DNA of 64,000 nt from the NCBI RefSeq assembly GCF_009377195.2, contig NZ_VJXX01000005.1, positions 62,001 to 126,000 on the forward strand. The letters run 5' to 3'. This stretch comes from Arthrobacter bussei (GTDB lineage Bacteria > Actinomycetota > Actinomycetes > Actinomycetales > Micrococcaceae). The translations under genes were made by a program, and so were the position numbers. Positions 39,819 through 49,341 of this stretch are shown in pieces (position 1 is the stretch's first letter; each line of letters opens with the position of its first letter). The notes under the pieces are model-generated. The model was not told the origin of the DNA, made no database searches, and was given only the letters and a program-made list of their open reading frames with translations.

Positions 39819-41476
39819 CGACCCACGATCCCTCCCGCTCCATCCGTGCGGCCCGCGGAACGCAGCTCACCGCGAAGAGCTGGCAGACCGAGGCGCCGCT
39901 CCGCATGCTCATGAACAACCTCGACCCCGAGGTAGCCGAGCGCCCCGAGGACCTGGTGGTCTACGGCGGCACCGGCAGGGCCGCGCGCAGCTGGGAGGCG
40001 TACGACGCGATCGTGCGCACCCTCGAGACGCTCGACGACGACGAGACGCTCCTCGTGCAGTCCGGCAAGCCCGTCGGCGTCTTCCGCACGAACCCCTGGG
40101 CTCCGCGCGTCCTGCTCGCCAACTCGAACCTCGTGGGGGACTGGGCCACCTGGCCGGAGTTCCGCCGCCTGGAGGCCGAGGGCCTCATGATGTACGGGCA
40201 GATGACGGCCGGCTCCTGGATCTACATCGGCACGCAGGGCATCCTGCAGGGCACGTATGAGACCTTCGCCGCGATCGCCCGCAAGCGCTTCGGCGGCACC
40301 CTTGCCGGCACCCTGACGCTCACCGGCGGCTGCGGCGGCATGGGCGGCGCGCAGCCGCTGGCCGTCACCCTCAACGGCGGCGCCGTCCTGATCGTCGACG
40401 TCAGCGAGGCGCGCCTCCGCCGCCGCGTCGCCAAGCGCTACCTGGACACCGTGGCGGACACGCTCGACGACGCCGTCGCGCAGGTCCTCGCCGCGAAGCG
40501 CGAGAAGCGCGCTCTGTCGGTCGGCGTCGTGGGGAATGCGGCCGCCGTGTTCCCCGAACTGCTCCGCCGCGGGTTCGACGCCGACATCGTCACGGACCAG
40601 ACCTCCGCGCACGACCCGCTCAGCTACCTGCCGGAGGGCATCGCCCCCGACGAGTGGGAGCGCGAATCCGCTGCGGACCCCGACGGCTTCACGAAGAAGG
40701 CCCAGGTGTCCATGGCCCTGCAGGTCGAGGCGATGGTGGGCTTCCAGGACGCAGGCGCCGAAGTGTTCGACTACGGCAACTCCATCCGCGACGAGGCTCG
40801 GAAGGGCGGCTACGGCCGCGCCTTCGCCTTCCCCGGCTTCGTGCCCGCCTACATCAGGCCGCTCTTCTGCGAAGGGCTCGGCCCGTTCCGCTGGGTGGCC
40901 CTCTCCGGGGACCCCGCGGACATCGCGGTCACCGACGCCGCCCTCAAGGAGCTGTTCCCCGACGACGTGCACCTGCACCGCTGGCTCGACGCCGCCGCCG
41001 AGCACGTCGAGTTCGAGGGCCTGCCCGCCCGGATCTGCTGGCTCGGGTACGGGGACCGCGCGAAGGCCGGGCTGCTCTTCAACCGCCTGGTCGCGGAGGG
41101 CAGGGTGTCCGCGCCGATCGTCATCGGCCGCGACCACCTCGATTCCGGCTCCGTCGCCTCCCCCTACCGCGAGACGGAGGCCATGGCGGACGGCTCGGAC
41201 GCCGTCGCCGACTGGCCCCTGCTCAACGCCCTGCTCACCACGTCCTCCGGAGCCACCTGGGTGTCCATCCACCACGGTGGCGGCGTCGGGATCGGCCGGT
41301 CCATCCACGCGGGCCAGGTGTCCGTGGCCGACGGCACCGACCTCGCCGCCCAGAAGCTCGAGCGGCTGCTCACCAACGATCCCGGCATGGGGGTCATCCG
41401 CCACGTCGACGCGGGGTACGAGAGGGCACGCGAGGTCGCCTCCCAGCGTGGCGTCCGTATCCCCATGGAATCCTGA
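39815..41476 (+). CDS. hutU: Urocanate hydratase
   Basis: 553 aa, the standard length. Converts urocanate to imidazolonepropionate using tightly bound NAD. Signatures: [73 protein letters not shown]. Coupled to iclR by ATGA overlap; second gene of the hut operon. Confidence 0.98.
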   Translation: MTTHDPSRSIRAARGTQLTAKSWQTEAPLRMLMNNLDPEVAERPEDLVVYGGTGRAARSWEAYDAIVRTLETLDDDETLLVQSGKPVGVFRTNPWAPRVLLANSNLVGDWATWPEFRRLEAEGLMMYGQMTAGSWIYIGTQGILQGTYETFAAIARKRFGGTLAGTLTLTGGCGGMGGAQPLAVTLNGGAVLIVDVSEARLRRRVAKRYLDTVADTLDDAVAQVLAAKREKRALSVGVVGNAAAVFPELLRRGFDADIVTDQTSAHDPLSYLPEGIAPDEWERESAADPDGFTKKAQVSMALQVEAMVGFQDAGAEVFDYGNSIRDEARKGGYGRAFAFPGFVPAYIRPLFCEGLGPFRWVALSGDPADIAVTDAALKELFPDDVHLHRWLDAAAEHVEFEGLPARICWLGYGDRAKAGLLFNRLVAEGRVSAPIVIGRDHLDSGSVASPYRETEAMADGSDAVADWPLLNALLTTSSGATWVSIHHGGGVGIGRSIHAGQVSVADGTDLAAQKLERLLTNDPGMGVIRHVDAGYERAREVASQRGVRIPMES

Positions 41477-41514
41477 GCAGGACCACACCCGCCCCACCGC
41501 AGGAAGGCACCCTT

Positions 41515-42732
41515 GTGCAGACCGTCTCCACCGTCCTCGACTCCATCAGCGACGTCGGCCGCGACGCATCCCGCGGCGGCTACTCCCGCGGCGTCTTCAC
41601 CTCCGCCGAGCTGTCGCTGCGCGACTGGTTCGTCGCGGAGGCGACGGCCCGTGGGCTCGCGGTCGAGACCGACCGCAACGGCATCGTGTGGGCGTGGTGG
41701 GATGCCACGGACAGCCGCGACGGCGCCCTCGTCACCGGCAGCCACCTCGACTCCGTGCCCGGCGGCGGTGCGTTCGACGGGCCGCTCGGCGTCGCCTCGG
41801 CACTCGCGGCCGTGGACCTCCTGCGCGAGCGCGGGGTGCAGCCGAACCGGTCGCTGGCCGTGACGGTGTTCCCCGAGGAGGAGGGGTCCCGCTTCGGGGT
41901 GTCCTGCCTCGGGTCCCGGCTGCTCACCGGCTCCCTCGATCCGGACCACGTGCGCTCGCTCACCGACACCGACGGCACCACCTTCGCCGACGCCGCGCGT
42001 TCCGCCGGGATCGACGTCGCGCACCTCGGCCGCGACGAGGAGGCCGCCCGCCGGATCGGCGACTTCGTGGAGCTGCACGTGGAGCAGGGCCGCGGGCTGA
42101 TCGACCTCGACTCCGCCGTCGCCATCGGCTCTACGATGCTGGGCCACGGTCGCTGGCGCCTGTCGGTCACCGGGCAGGGGAACCACGCCGGCACCACCCT
42201 CATGGCGGACCGTGCCGATCCGATGGTCGCCGCCGCGCAGGTGGTCCTCGCGGTCAGGAGGATCGCGGCCGAGCAGGACGGGGCGCGCGCCACCGTCGGC
42301 CGGCTGCAGCCCGTCCCCGGCGGGACGAATGTCATCGCCTCCCGCGTGGACCTCTGGCTCGACGTCCGCCACGAGGAGGACGCCGTCACCGCCCAGCTCA
42401 TCGAGAGGATCCACGGCCAGGCCCAGAAGATCTGCGCCTTCGAGGGCTGCCGTGCCACGCTGACGGAGGAGTCGCGCAGCAGCACCGTCCACTTCGACGG
42501 CGCCCTGCAGCGGACACTGCACAACGCACTCGGGCGGTCCTTCCCGGGCGCGCCGACCCTGCCCACGGGCGCCGGGCACGACGCCGGGATCCTCGGCAGC
42601 ATCGCGCCGACGGCCATGCTCTTCGTCCGCAATCCCACGGGCATCAGCCACTCGCCGGAGGAGTTCGTGGAGCGCGACGACGCCGACGCCGGTGCCACCG
42701 CGCTCGCGGACGTGCTCGAAGACCTGCTGTGA
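41515..42732 (+). CDS. M20-family amidohydrolase (allantoate amidohydrolase type), likely hut deformylase
   Basis: 405 aa. Two-metal M20 hydrolase: H77 and D88 in GSHLDSVPGGGAFDG, EEE at 121-123 in VFPEEEGSRFG, ELHVEQGR, and a late GAGHDAGILGSI. Family members cleave allantoate, ureidoglycolate or N-carbamoyl amino acids. Here it lies between hutU and hutF in a hut operon with no hutG. HutF produces N-formylglutamate, so the neat inference is that this enzyme removes the formyl group. AGGAAGG precedes the GTG. Confidence 0.88.
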   Translation: MQTVSTVLDSISDVGRDASRGGYSRGVFTSAELSLRDWFVAEATARGLAVETDRNGIVWAWWDATDSRDGALVTGSHLDSVPGGGAFDGPLGVASALAAVDLLRERGVQPNRSLAVTVFPEEEGSRFGVSCLGSRLLTGSLDPDHVRSLTDTDGTTFADAARSAGIDVAHLGRDEEAARRIGDFVELHVEQGRGLIDLDSAVAIGSTMLGHGRWRLSVTGQGNHAGTTLMADRADPMVAAAQVVLAVRRIAAEQDGARATVGRLQPVPGGTNVIASRVDLWLDVRHEEDAVTAQLIERIHGQAQKICAFEGCRATLTEESRSSTVHFDGALQRTLHNALGRSFPGAPTLPTGAGHDAGILGSIAPTAMLFVRNPTGISHSPEEFVERDDADAGATALADVLEDLL

Positions 42733-44270
42733 TCCGAGCCGCACACCACACCGACCGCGTCGTCCCTGCCCGCCCGGCGGGCCTCGCCGGTCTCGCAGCC
42801 CCGGCGCGTCCCGCCGGTCACGCATTGAACGGCGGGACGGCCGATCCTGCGTCGCCTGCCGTCCGGGCGGTCTGGTGCGAGTCCGCGTGGCTGGGCTCGG
42901 AGGGCGTGGCCGATGCCGTGCGGATCGAGGTCGACGCCGACGGGTACGTGGCCGGCGTCCGGCCGGGCCACCCCGCGCAGGAGGGCGACGTCGTCCTGCA
43001 CGGCGTGGCCTTCCCCGCCGCCGCGAACGGACACTCCCACGCCTTCCACCGAGCGCTGCGCGGTCGGACGCACGACCGCGGCGGGACGTTCTGGACGTGG
43101 CGGGAGACGATGTACCGGGCTGCGCGGGCCCTCACGCCGGCACTCTACGAGGACCTCGCCACCGCCGCCTACGCCGAGATGGTCGCAGCGGGCTGGACGA
43201 GCGTCGCCGAGTTCCACTACATCCACCACCTCCCCGACGGGACGCCGTACGGCCAGGGGACCGGCGAACCCCACGCGATGGAACTCGCCCTCGCCCGAGC
43301 CGCCGTGCGCGCCGGCATCCGGCTCACCCTGCTCGACACGTGCTACCTGGCCGGCGGTTTCGGGCAGCCGATCGAGGACGGGCAGCGCCGGTTCTCGGAC
43401 GGAAGCGCAGAGCGGTGGCTCGAGCGGCTGGATGCGCTGCGGGCCACCGTCGCCGGGCTGTACCCGGACCACCACGTGTCGGTCGGGGCGGCCCTGCACT
43501 CGGTGCGGGCCGTGCCCGAGAGGGACCTCGCGGTGATCGCGGACCGGCTGCCGGCGGGGCTGCCCCTCCACGTGCATCTCTCCGAGCAGCCCGCCGAGAA
43601 CAAGGACTGCCTCCGCGCGACCGGGGTGACGCCCGCCGGTCTGCTGCAGCGGCACGGCCTCGTGGACGGGCGCCTCTCGGTGGTCCACGCCACCCATCTC
43701 GGCGAGGAGGACATCGCCCTGCTCGGCGGCGCGGGCGCCGGTGTCGTGCTCTGTCCCACCACCGAGGCGGACCTCGCCGACGGACTCGGGCCGGCGGGAC
43801 CGCTCCGCGCGGCCGGAGCGGTCCTGGCGCTCGGCACCGACCAGCACGCCGTCGTCGACCCCTGGCTGGAGATGCGCGCGCTCGAACACGGCGAACGGCT
43901 CCGCACCGGGCGGCGCGGCCACTTCGACCCGGAGGTCCTGCACGGCATCGCCTCGTCGGGCGGGGCCCGGGCGCAGGGTCGCCGGAGCGCCGGCATCGGT
44001 GCCGGGTCCGTCGCCGACCTCATGGCCATCGATCCGCACACCGCCCGTACCGCCGGGTCCTCCTGGGACCAGCTCGCCTACACGGCGACGGCGCAGGACG
44101 TGACGGGCGTCGTCGTCGGCGGGGAGCTCACCGCCCGGAACGGTACCCACATCACCCTCGGCGATCCCGCCGAGTCGCTCGTCGCAGCGATCGCCCGGCT
44201 GGACGCCGCCGCAGCCGCCGACGACCCGACCTCCGCATCCGGGTACACCCACCCCCGGGAGCGGCACTGA
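42729..44270 (+). CDS. hutF: Formimidoylglutamate deiminase
   Basis: 513 aa from the overlapping GTG (42729). Amidohydrolase fold with metal motif NGHSHAFHRALRG, LHVHLSEQPAEN, VVHATHL and LALGTDQHAVVDP. Turns N-formimidoylglutamate into N-formylglutamate and ammonia. Homology begins only at VWCESAWLG (~residue 45), so the first ~40 Ala/Pro-rich residues may be untranslated and a start near 42825-42862 is possible. Coupled to the M20 gene before and hutI after. Confidence 0.92.
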   Translation: MIRAAHHTDRVVPARPAGLAGLAAPARPAGHALNGGTADPASPAVRAVWCESAWLGSEGVADAVRIEVDADGYVAGVRPGHPAQEGDVVLHGVAFPAAANGHSHAFHRALRGRTHDRGGTFWTWRETMYRAARALTPALYEDLATAAYAEMVAAGWTSVAEFHYIHHLPDGTPYGQGTGEPHAMELALARAAVRAGIRLTLLDTCYLAGGFGQPIEDGQRRFSDGSAERWLERLDALRATVAGLYPDHHVSVGAALHSVRAVPERDLAVIADRLPAGLPLHVHLSEQPAENKDCLRATGVTPAGLLQRHGLVDGRLSVVHATHLGEEDIALLGGAGAGVVLCPTTEADLADGLGPAGPLRAAGAVLALGTDQHAVVDPWLEMRALEHGERLRTGRRGHFDPEVLHGIASSGGARAQGRRSAGIGAGSVADLMAIDPHTARTAGSSWDQLAYTATAQDVTGVVVGGELTARNGTHITLGDPAESLVAAIARLDAAAAADDPTSASGYTHPRERH

Positions 44271-45466
44271 TGGCCATCCTCATCACGCACATCGGCGAGC
44301 TGACGACGCAGGACGCCGGGCACGCCGTCCTGCGGGATGCCGCCATGGTCCTCGAGGGTGAGCGGATCAGCTGGATCGGGCCGGCCTCGGCAGCACCCGC
44401 GGCGGACACGGCCTACGACGCCGGGGGCCGTGCCGGCCTGCCCGGCTGGGTGGACAGTCATACGCACCTCGTCTTCGCCGGCGATCGCACCGCCGAGTTC
44501 GAAGCCAGGATGGCGGGGGAGTCCTACGCCGCGGGCGGCATCGCCGTCACGGTCGAGGCGACGCGCGCCGCGGGGGACTACGACCTCACGCGCCTCCTGC
44601 TGGCCCGGGTGGCCGAGGCCGCCTCGGGTGGGACCACCTACATCGAGACGAAGACGGGGTACGGGCTCGACGTCGCGCACGAGGCCCGCAGCGCGCGGAT
44701 CGCCGCCGGCGTCGTCGACGAGGTCACCTTCCTCGGCGCGCACCTCGTCCCGCGCGGGTGGGACGCGGACGCGTACACGGACCTCGTCTGCGGACCGATG
44801 CTCGACGCCGTCCGCCCCTTCGTCCGCTGGGCGGACGTCTTCTGCGAGACCGGTGCCTTCACGGCCGACCAGTCCCGCCGCGTCCTCGCCGCCTGCGCTG
44901 CGGCCGGACTCGGCCTGCGCGTGCACGGCAACCAGCTGGGCCCGGGCCACGGGGTGGCCCTGGCCGTCGAGTTCGGCGCCGCCAGCGTGGACCACGTCAA
45001 CCACCTGTCCGACGGCGATGTCGACGCGCTGGCCGGCACCTGGCACGCCGGGCCTGGACGACCCGGCACCGTCGCGACGTGCCTGCCCGCCTGCGACCTC
45101 TCGACCCGGCAACCCTTCCCGCCCGCACGCCGGCTCCTCGACGCCGGGGTCCAGATCGCGCTCGCGAGCAACTGCAACCCCGGGACGTCCTACACCAGCT
45201 CCATGGGCTTCTGCGTCGCGACGTCCGTCCTGCAGATGGGACTCACCGTCCACGAGGCCGTGCGCGCCGCGACCTACGGCGGAGCCCTCGCCCTGCGCCG
45301 GCACGTGGGCGACGACGCCGACGGCCGCCGGGCGGTCGGCTCGCTCGCGGTGGGACACAGGGCCGACCTGCAACTGCTGAACGCGCCGTCGGCGGCTCAT
45401 CTGGCCTACCGGCCGGGGATGCCGCTCGTGCATGCGGTGTGGAAGGCGGGCACGCGCGTCCGCTAG
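44270..45466 (+). CDS. hutI: Imidazolonepropionase
   Basis: 398 aa. Metal-dependent amidohydrolase that opens the imidazolone ring to give N-formimidoylglutamate. Motifs: DSHTHLVFAGDR, TYIETKTGYGLD, HGNQLGPGHGVALA, LASNCNPGTSYTSSMGF. Starts on the last base of the hutF stop (TGATG) and ends the hut operon. Confidence 0.97.
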   Translation: MAILITHIGELTTQDAGHAVLRDAAMVLEGERISWIGPASAAPAADTAYDAGGRAGLPGWVDSHTHLVFAGDRTAEFEARMAGESYAAGGIAVTVEATRAAGDYDLTRLLLARVAEAASGGTTYIETKTGYGLDVAHEARSARIAAGVVDEVTFLGAHLVPRGWDADAYTDLVCGPMLDAVRPFVRWADVFCETGAFTADQSRRVLAACAAAGLGLRVHGNQLGPGHGVALAVEFGAASVDHVNHLSDGDVDALAGTWHAGPGRPGTVATCLPACDLSTRQPFPPARRLLDAGVQIALASNCNPGTSYTSSMGFCVATSVLQMGLTVHEAVRAATYGGALALRRHVGDDADGRRAVGSLAVGHRADLQLLNAPSAAHLAYRPGMPLVHAVWKAGTRVR

Positions 45467-45480
45467 CCCGACCGGACCGT

Positions 45481-45524
45481 CCGGCATGCAGAATGCCGGG
45501 TTGGGAATCCCCAGCCGGCGCTGG
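45481..45524 (+). terminator. Two small hairpins after hutI
   Basis: CCGGCAT (45481-45487) pairs with ATGCCGG (45493-45499) around a 5-nt loop; CCCAGC (45509-45514) pairs with GCTGGG (45519-45524). They lie between hutI and the CPBP gene, where the hut transcript would end, but the second also reaches the ribosome site of the next gene. Confidence 0.45.
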
Positions 45525-45536
45525 GAGGATGACGCC

Positions 45537-46400
45537 ATGCATCCGGATCCTCCCTCCTCCGCACACCTGCAGCCCGGTCCACCGTCCACGTCCCGGTCCG
45601 GACCACGTGCATCCGGGACCGGCGGCACGCCCGAGCCCACGTCGGGGCCGGCCTCCGCTCCTCGACGCCGCATCAGGGCGGAGCTGCTCATCGTCCTCGG
45701 ACTCTCACTCGGGCAGTCCGGCGTCTACGCGATCGTCAACCTCGCGGAGAAGCTCACCCGCGGGCCGCTCGCCGCCCAGACCACCACCCTGAACCCGGTG
45801 CTCAACGACCGCCAGTACTTCGATCTCACGTACCAGCTCCTGAACATCGCCTTCGCGCTGGTGCCGGTGGCCCTGGTCCTCTACCTCCTCGGCGGTCACG
45901 GGGTCTCCGCCTTCCGCCGGCTCGGGTTCACGTTCGAGAAACCGCTGCGGACAGTGGGTTTCGGCGTCGGGCTCGCGGCGATCATCGGCGTCGGGACGCT
46001 CGGCGTCTACGCCGGAGGGAGGGCGCTCGGCATCACCACCGCGCTCGTCCCGGCGGCGCTGGACGCCTACTGGTGGACCATCCCGGTGCTCGTCCTGTCC
46101 GCGGTGCGGCACGCCGTCCTGGAGGAGGTGATCGTGGTGGGGTATCTGTTCATCCGGTTGCGCGAGCTCGGATGGTCGACGCCCGCCATCGTCGTCAGCA
46201 GTGCACTCCTGCGCGGCAGCTATCACCTGTACCAGGGCTTCGGCCCCTTCATCGGCAACGTCCTGATGGGTCTGCTGTTCGGCTGGTTCTACACGCGCAC
46301 GCGCCGTGTCATGCCGCTGGTGATCGCGCACGCGCTCATCGATATCACCGGTTTCGTCGGATTCGCGCTCATCGGACCGGCCATCGGAATTGGCGGCTGA
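45537..46400 (+). CDS. CPBP-family intramembrane protease-like protein
   Basis: 287 aa. ~45 disordered N-terminal residues, then six to eight membrane helices. The CPBP motifs are partly kept: EE196-197 in HAVLEEVIVVGYLF (family usually EExxxR, here no Arg) and a second motif around RGSYHLYQGFGPFIGN with His, then VMPLVIAHALIDITGF. The family is related to Rce1 prenyl proteases and often handles bacteriocin or surface peptides. The loss of Arg makes activity uncertain. ATG chosen after CTGGGAGGATG. Confidence 0.88.
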   Translation: MHPDPPSSAHLQPGPPSTSRSGPRASGTGGTPEPTSGPASAPRRRIRAELLIVLGLSLGQSGVYAIVNLAEKLTRGPLAAQTTTLNPVLNDRQYFDLTYQLLNIAFALVPVALVLYLLGGHGVSAFRRLGFTFEKPLRTVGFGVGLAAIIGVGTLGVYAGGRALGITTALVPAALDAYWWTIPVLVLSAVRHAVLEEVIVVGYLFIRLRELGWSTPAIVVSSALLRGSYHLYQGFGPFIGNVLMGLLFGWFYTRTRRVMPLVIAHALIDITGFVGFALIGPAIGIGG

Positions 46401-46541
46401 ATAAAGAAAGGCTTCCCTTTGTTCATTTGCGCGCACAAATCATGACTAAATTATCCGCTAATTGCGGGTTTATGCTCACTTCATCCGGCACAGACAACGG
46501 CGGCTCCGACAGGGACCCCACCGGACCAGCCAGGAGGAATC

Positions 46542-46847
46542 ATGAGCAGCGCCCCGAGTGCCCCCAGTGTCACCAGCGTCTCCGAGTGCAGTGTCCACAA
46601 CTGCTCCTTCAACCACGACGGCTGCACCGCCGTCGCCATCACGGTGTCGGGCAGCGAGGAGCACGCCTCCTGCGCCACGTTCATCGACACGTCCATCAGC
46701 GGCGGGCTGCCGAAGATGCTCGCGCACGTCGGTGCCTGCCAGCGCTCCGAGTGCAGCTTCAACCACGATCTCCTCTGCAGCGCACCGGCCGTGAAAGTGG
46801 GTCCGGGCGCCGAGGCCGCTGACTGCCTCACCTACACGCACGCCTGA
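46542..46847 (+). CDS. Cys-rich DUF1540 protein with two repeats
   Basis: 101 aa, two copies of the DUF1540 module: CSVHNCSFNHDGC ... C (16-43) and CQRSECSFNHDLLC ... C (66-94). Each carries four cysteines and likely binds a metal. Function is unknown. The 140 bp before the gene are strikingly AT-rich for this genome and carry a -10-like TATGCT (46471). A perfect 15-bp hairpin follows. CAGGAGGAATC is a near-perfect ribosome site. Confidence 0.9.
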   Translation: MSSAPSAPSVTSVSECSVHNCSFNHDGCTAVAITVSGSEEHASCATFIDTSISGGLPKMLAHVGACQRSECSFNHDLLCSAPAVKVGPGAEAADCLTYTHA

Positions 46848-46880
46848 CCAGTTGCGGCGGTCGACAACGGCCGTCAAGAA

Positions 46881-46914
46881 GGAGAAGGACCGGACGACAG
46901 TCCGGTCCTTCTCC
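46881..46914. terminator. Perfect 15-bp hairpin, bidirectional terminator
   Basis: GGAGAAGGACCGGAC (46881-46895), loop GACA, GTCCGGTCCTTCTCC (46900-46914). Between the DUF1540 gene and the convergent glyoxalase-like gene. Confidence 0.88.
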
Positions 46915-46936
46915 GTGTCCGCATCGCCGCGAGCTC

Positions 46937-47578
46937 TCAGATCTCGACGCGTCCCTCGCCGGTCTCGAACGTCACGGACATGATGCCGGGGGTGCCGTTC
47001 GGGGCGATCCACTGCACCTGGACGCCGTCGAGCGTCTCCTCGACCGCAGTGCCGAGCCACTCGGTCACGCGCTCGGAGGACCCCGCGATGGTCAGGCAGT
47101 CGAGCTTGACCGACGCCGGGCGTGCCTTGGACGGGTGGAGATCCTCGGTGCCCTCGTCCCAGCGGAGGAGGTAGGGGACCTGCGGGTCCGCGATGAGGCC
47201 CCTGATGCCGATCTGCTGCCAGGTCAGTTCCTGGCCGTCCGGGAACTTACGGTTCCCGGGGACGGCGCTGCGGCCGAGGCGCTCCTCGAACGGGCCCAGG
47301 TCGTCGACCGCGACGCACCAGCCCATCCAGCCGCCGCCGGCCTCGGACCGGGCGCGGACGGCCTGGCCGAAGGGCGCCTTGTCCGACGCCGGGTGGTTCA
47401 GCACCTCCACGACCTCGAGGTACTGGCTGTTGGCCAGCGGGAAGATCATGTTGCGGGTGCCGAAACGCGGGTGCACACCGCCCTTCACGGGCTCCATGCC
47501 GAGCCGGGCCGAGATCCGGTCAGCAGTCGCGGCAAGTCCATCGGGTTCACAGGCATAAGAGACGTGGTCCAGGCGCAT
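46937..47578 (-). CDS. Glyoxalase-like (VOC) domain protein
   Basis: 213 aa. Begins RLDHVSYACEPDGLAATADRISARLG, then HPRFGTRNMIFPLANSQYLEVVEVLNHP, the pattern of glyoxalase-like PF13468 proteins. A metal-dependent enzyme or binding protein; substrate unknown. On the minus strand CAAAAT lies exactly 6 nt before the ATG, so the mRNA may be leaderless. Confidence 0.88.
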   Translation of the reverse strand: MRLDHVSYACEPDGLAATADRISARLGMEPVKGGVHPRFGTRNMIFPLANSQYLEVVEVLNHPASDKAPFGQAVRARSEAGGGWMGWCVAVDDLGPFEERLGRSAVPGNRKFPDGQELTWQQIGIRGLIADPQVPYLLRWDEGTEDLHPSKARPASVKLDCLTIAGSSERVTEWLGTAVEETLDGVQVQWIAPNGTPGIMSVTFETGEGRVEI

Positions 47579-47816
47579 GCGGTTATTTTGGCACTAAGTG
47601 ATGCACGTCTCGACTTAGGACCGCCTTACCCGTGGACATCGCCCGTCGGCCCTGTCGGAGCGCCGTCCAGGGAGGCCGCGGAGCACAGCGGCGGTGGGCC
47701 GGATGCTGGCGCGAGGCACCGCCGGGAACCGGAGGGGGCACCTCGGGCGACGGTTCGTGCCGGCTTAACGGAGGGTCACACGGGTTGCCGGACAGGCTTC
47801 CATACGTTTTCATGGG

Positions 47817-47905
47817 TGCAGGTCATGAGTGCCAGCACGAAGCCCCGGCTTGCTGGCCGGCAACCCTCCAACCGCGGTGGGGTGCCCCGGGTGAAGACCA
47901 GGTCC
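47817..47905 (+). ncRNA. SAM-IV riboswitch upstream of metY-metX
   Basis: The 5' leader before metY has the SAM-IV signature order: GGTCATGAGTGCCAGC, AAGCCCCGGCTTGCTGGC, CGGCAACCCTCC and GGTGGGGTGCCCCGGGTGA followed by GACC. Helices can be drawn: GGTC (47821-47824) with GACC (47896-47899), and GCCAGC (47831-47836) with GCTGGC (47852-47857). SAM binding is known to repress sulfur-amino-acid genes in actinobacteria. About 115 nt separate the aptamer from the metY start, enough for an expression platform. The rest of the 440-bp gap (47579-47816) shows no other clear element. Confidence 0.85.
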
Positions 47906-48018
47906 GGCGCCGGTTCGGCGTCGTTCAAGCGCGGGCTCCTGCGGTGCCCGGTCTCCCGGAGCCGAGAACGTCGGCGGGAGCATCGGAGATCGCAGGGCCC
48001 CTACCGACAGGGAGCACC

Positions 48019-49335
48019 ATGTCCGACGATTGGTCTTTCGAGACACGCCAGATCCACGCCGGCCAGGTGCCGGACGCAGCCACGGGGGCCCGGGCCCTCC
48101 CCATCTACCAGACCTCCTCGTTCGTGTTCCCGAGCGCCGAGAGTGCTGCGAACCGGTTCTCGCTCACCGAGCTCGCGCCCATCTACACCCGGATCGGCAA
48201 TCCGACGCAGGAGGCCGTGGAGACCCGGATCGCGAGCCTCGAGGGTGGCGTCGGTGCGCTGCTCCTCGCCTCGGGCCAGGCCGCCGAGACCTTCGCGGTG
48301 CTGAACATCGCCGAGGCGGGGGACCACATCGTCGCCAGCCCGAGCCTCTACGGGGGTACGTACAACCTGTTCAGACATACGCTGAAGAAATTCGGGATCG
48401 ACACCACGTTCGTGGAGGACCCGGACGATCTCGAGCAGTGGAGGGCGGCGGTCCGCCCGAACACCAAACTCTTCTTCGGCGAGGTGGTCTCGAATCCCCG
48501 CCAGGACGTCCTCGACCTCGAGGGCATCAGCGGTGTCGCCCACGAGCACGGGCTCCCGCTGATCGTGGACAACACGCTCTCCACCCCATACCTCATCCGG
48601 CCCATCGAGTGGGGCGCGGATATCGTGGTCCACTCGGCCACGAAATACCTGGGCGGGCACGGCACCGCGATCGCGGGCGTGATCGTGGACTCCGGGAACT
48701 TCGACTTCGCCCGGTACCCGGAGCGGTTCCCCGGCTTCAATACGCCGGACGAGAGCTACCACGGGCTCGTCTACGCGCGTGACCTCGGTGTCGGAAGCCC
48801 GCTCGGCGCCAATCTCGCCTACATCCTCAAGGCACGGGTGCAGCTCCTGCGTGATCTCGGCGCCGCGGTCTCGCCGTTCAACGCCTTCCTGATCGCGCAG
48901 GGCCTCGAGACGCTCAGCCTCAGGGTGGAGCGGCATGTGCAGAACGCACAGGCCGTCGCCGAGTGGCTGGAGGCGCACGACGACGTCGAGCGCGTCTCCT
49001 ACGCGGGCCTGCCGTCCAGCCCCTGGTACGAGCGCGGCCGGAGGTACGGGCGCATCGGTACGGGGGCGATCGTGAGCTTCGACATCGCCGGAGGGCTCGA
49101 GGCGGGCAAGCGCTTCGTCGACGGGCTCGAACTGCACTCGCACGTGGCGAACGTGGGGGATGTGCGCTCGCTCGTCATCCACCCCGCATCCACCACCCAC
49201 AGCCAGCTCGGCGCGGAGGCGCAGCTCACGGCGGGCGTCCGGCCGGGCCTCGTCCGCCTGTCCGTGGGACTCGAGAACATCACCGACATCCTCGCCGACC
49301 TCGACGCCGGCTTCCGAGCGGCCAAAGGAGCCTGA
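48019..49335 (+). CDS. metY: O-acetylhomoserine sulfhydrylase
   Basis: 438 aa. PLP enzyme of the Cys/Met metabolism family: YTRIGNPTQEAVETRIASLEGG, PSLYGGTYNLF, and the PLP lysine K209 in HSATKYLGGHG. Makes homocysteine from O-acetylhomoserine and sulfide. Preceded by GGGAGCACC and the SAM-IV riboswitch; metX follows 6 bp later and supplies its substrate. Confidence 0.96.
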   Translation: MSDDWSFETRQIHAGQVPDAATGARALPIYQTSSFVFPSAESAANRFSLTELAPIYTRIGNPTQEAVETRIASLEGGVGALLLASGQAAETFAVLNIAEAGDHIVASPSLYGGTYNLFRHTLKKFGIDTTFVEDPDDLEQWRAAVRPNTKLFFGEVVSNPRQDVLDLEGISGVAHEHGLPLIVDNTLSTPYLIRPIEWGADIVVHSATKYLGGHGTAIAGVIVDSGNFDFARYPERFPGFNTPDESYHGLVYARDLGVGSPLGANLAYILKARVQLLRDLGAAVSPFNAFLIAQGLETLSLRVERHVQNAQAVAEWLEAHDDVERVSYAGLPSSPWYERGRRYGRIGTGAIVSFDIAGGLEAGKRFVDGLELHSHVANVGDVRSLVIHPASTTHSQLGAEAQLTAGVRPGLVRLSVGLENITDILADLDAGFRAAKGA

Positions 49336-49341
49336 CCCTTC

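Noticed and set aside
40536-42728. Very long frame running into hutF
   Set aside because: It is an alternative frame of hutU and the M20 gene; the true hutF begins at or after 42729.
47632-48018. Open frame upstream of metY
   Set aside because: It passes straight through the SAM-IV riboswitch aptamer, and the MetY homology and ribosome site point to 48019.
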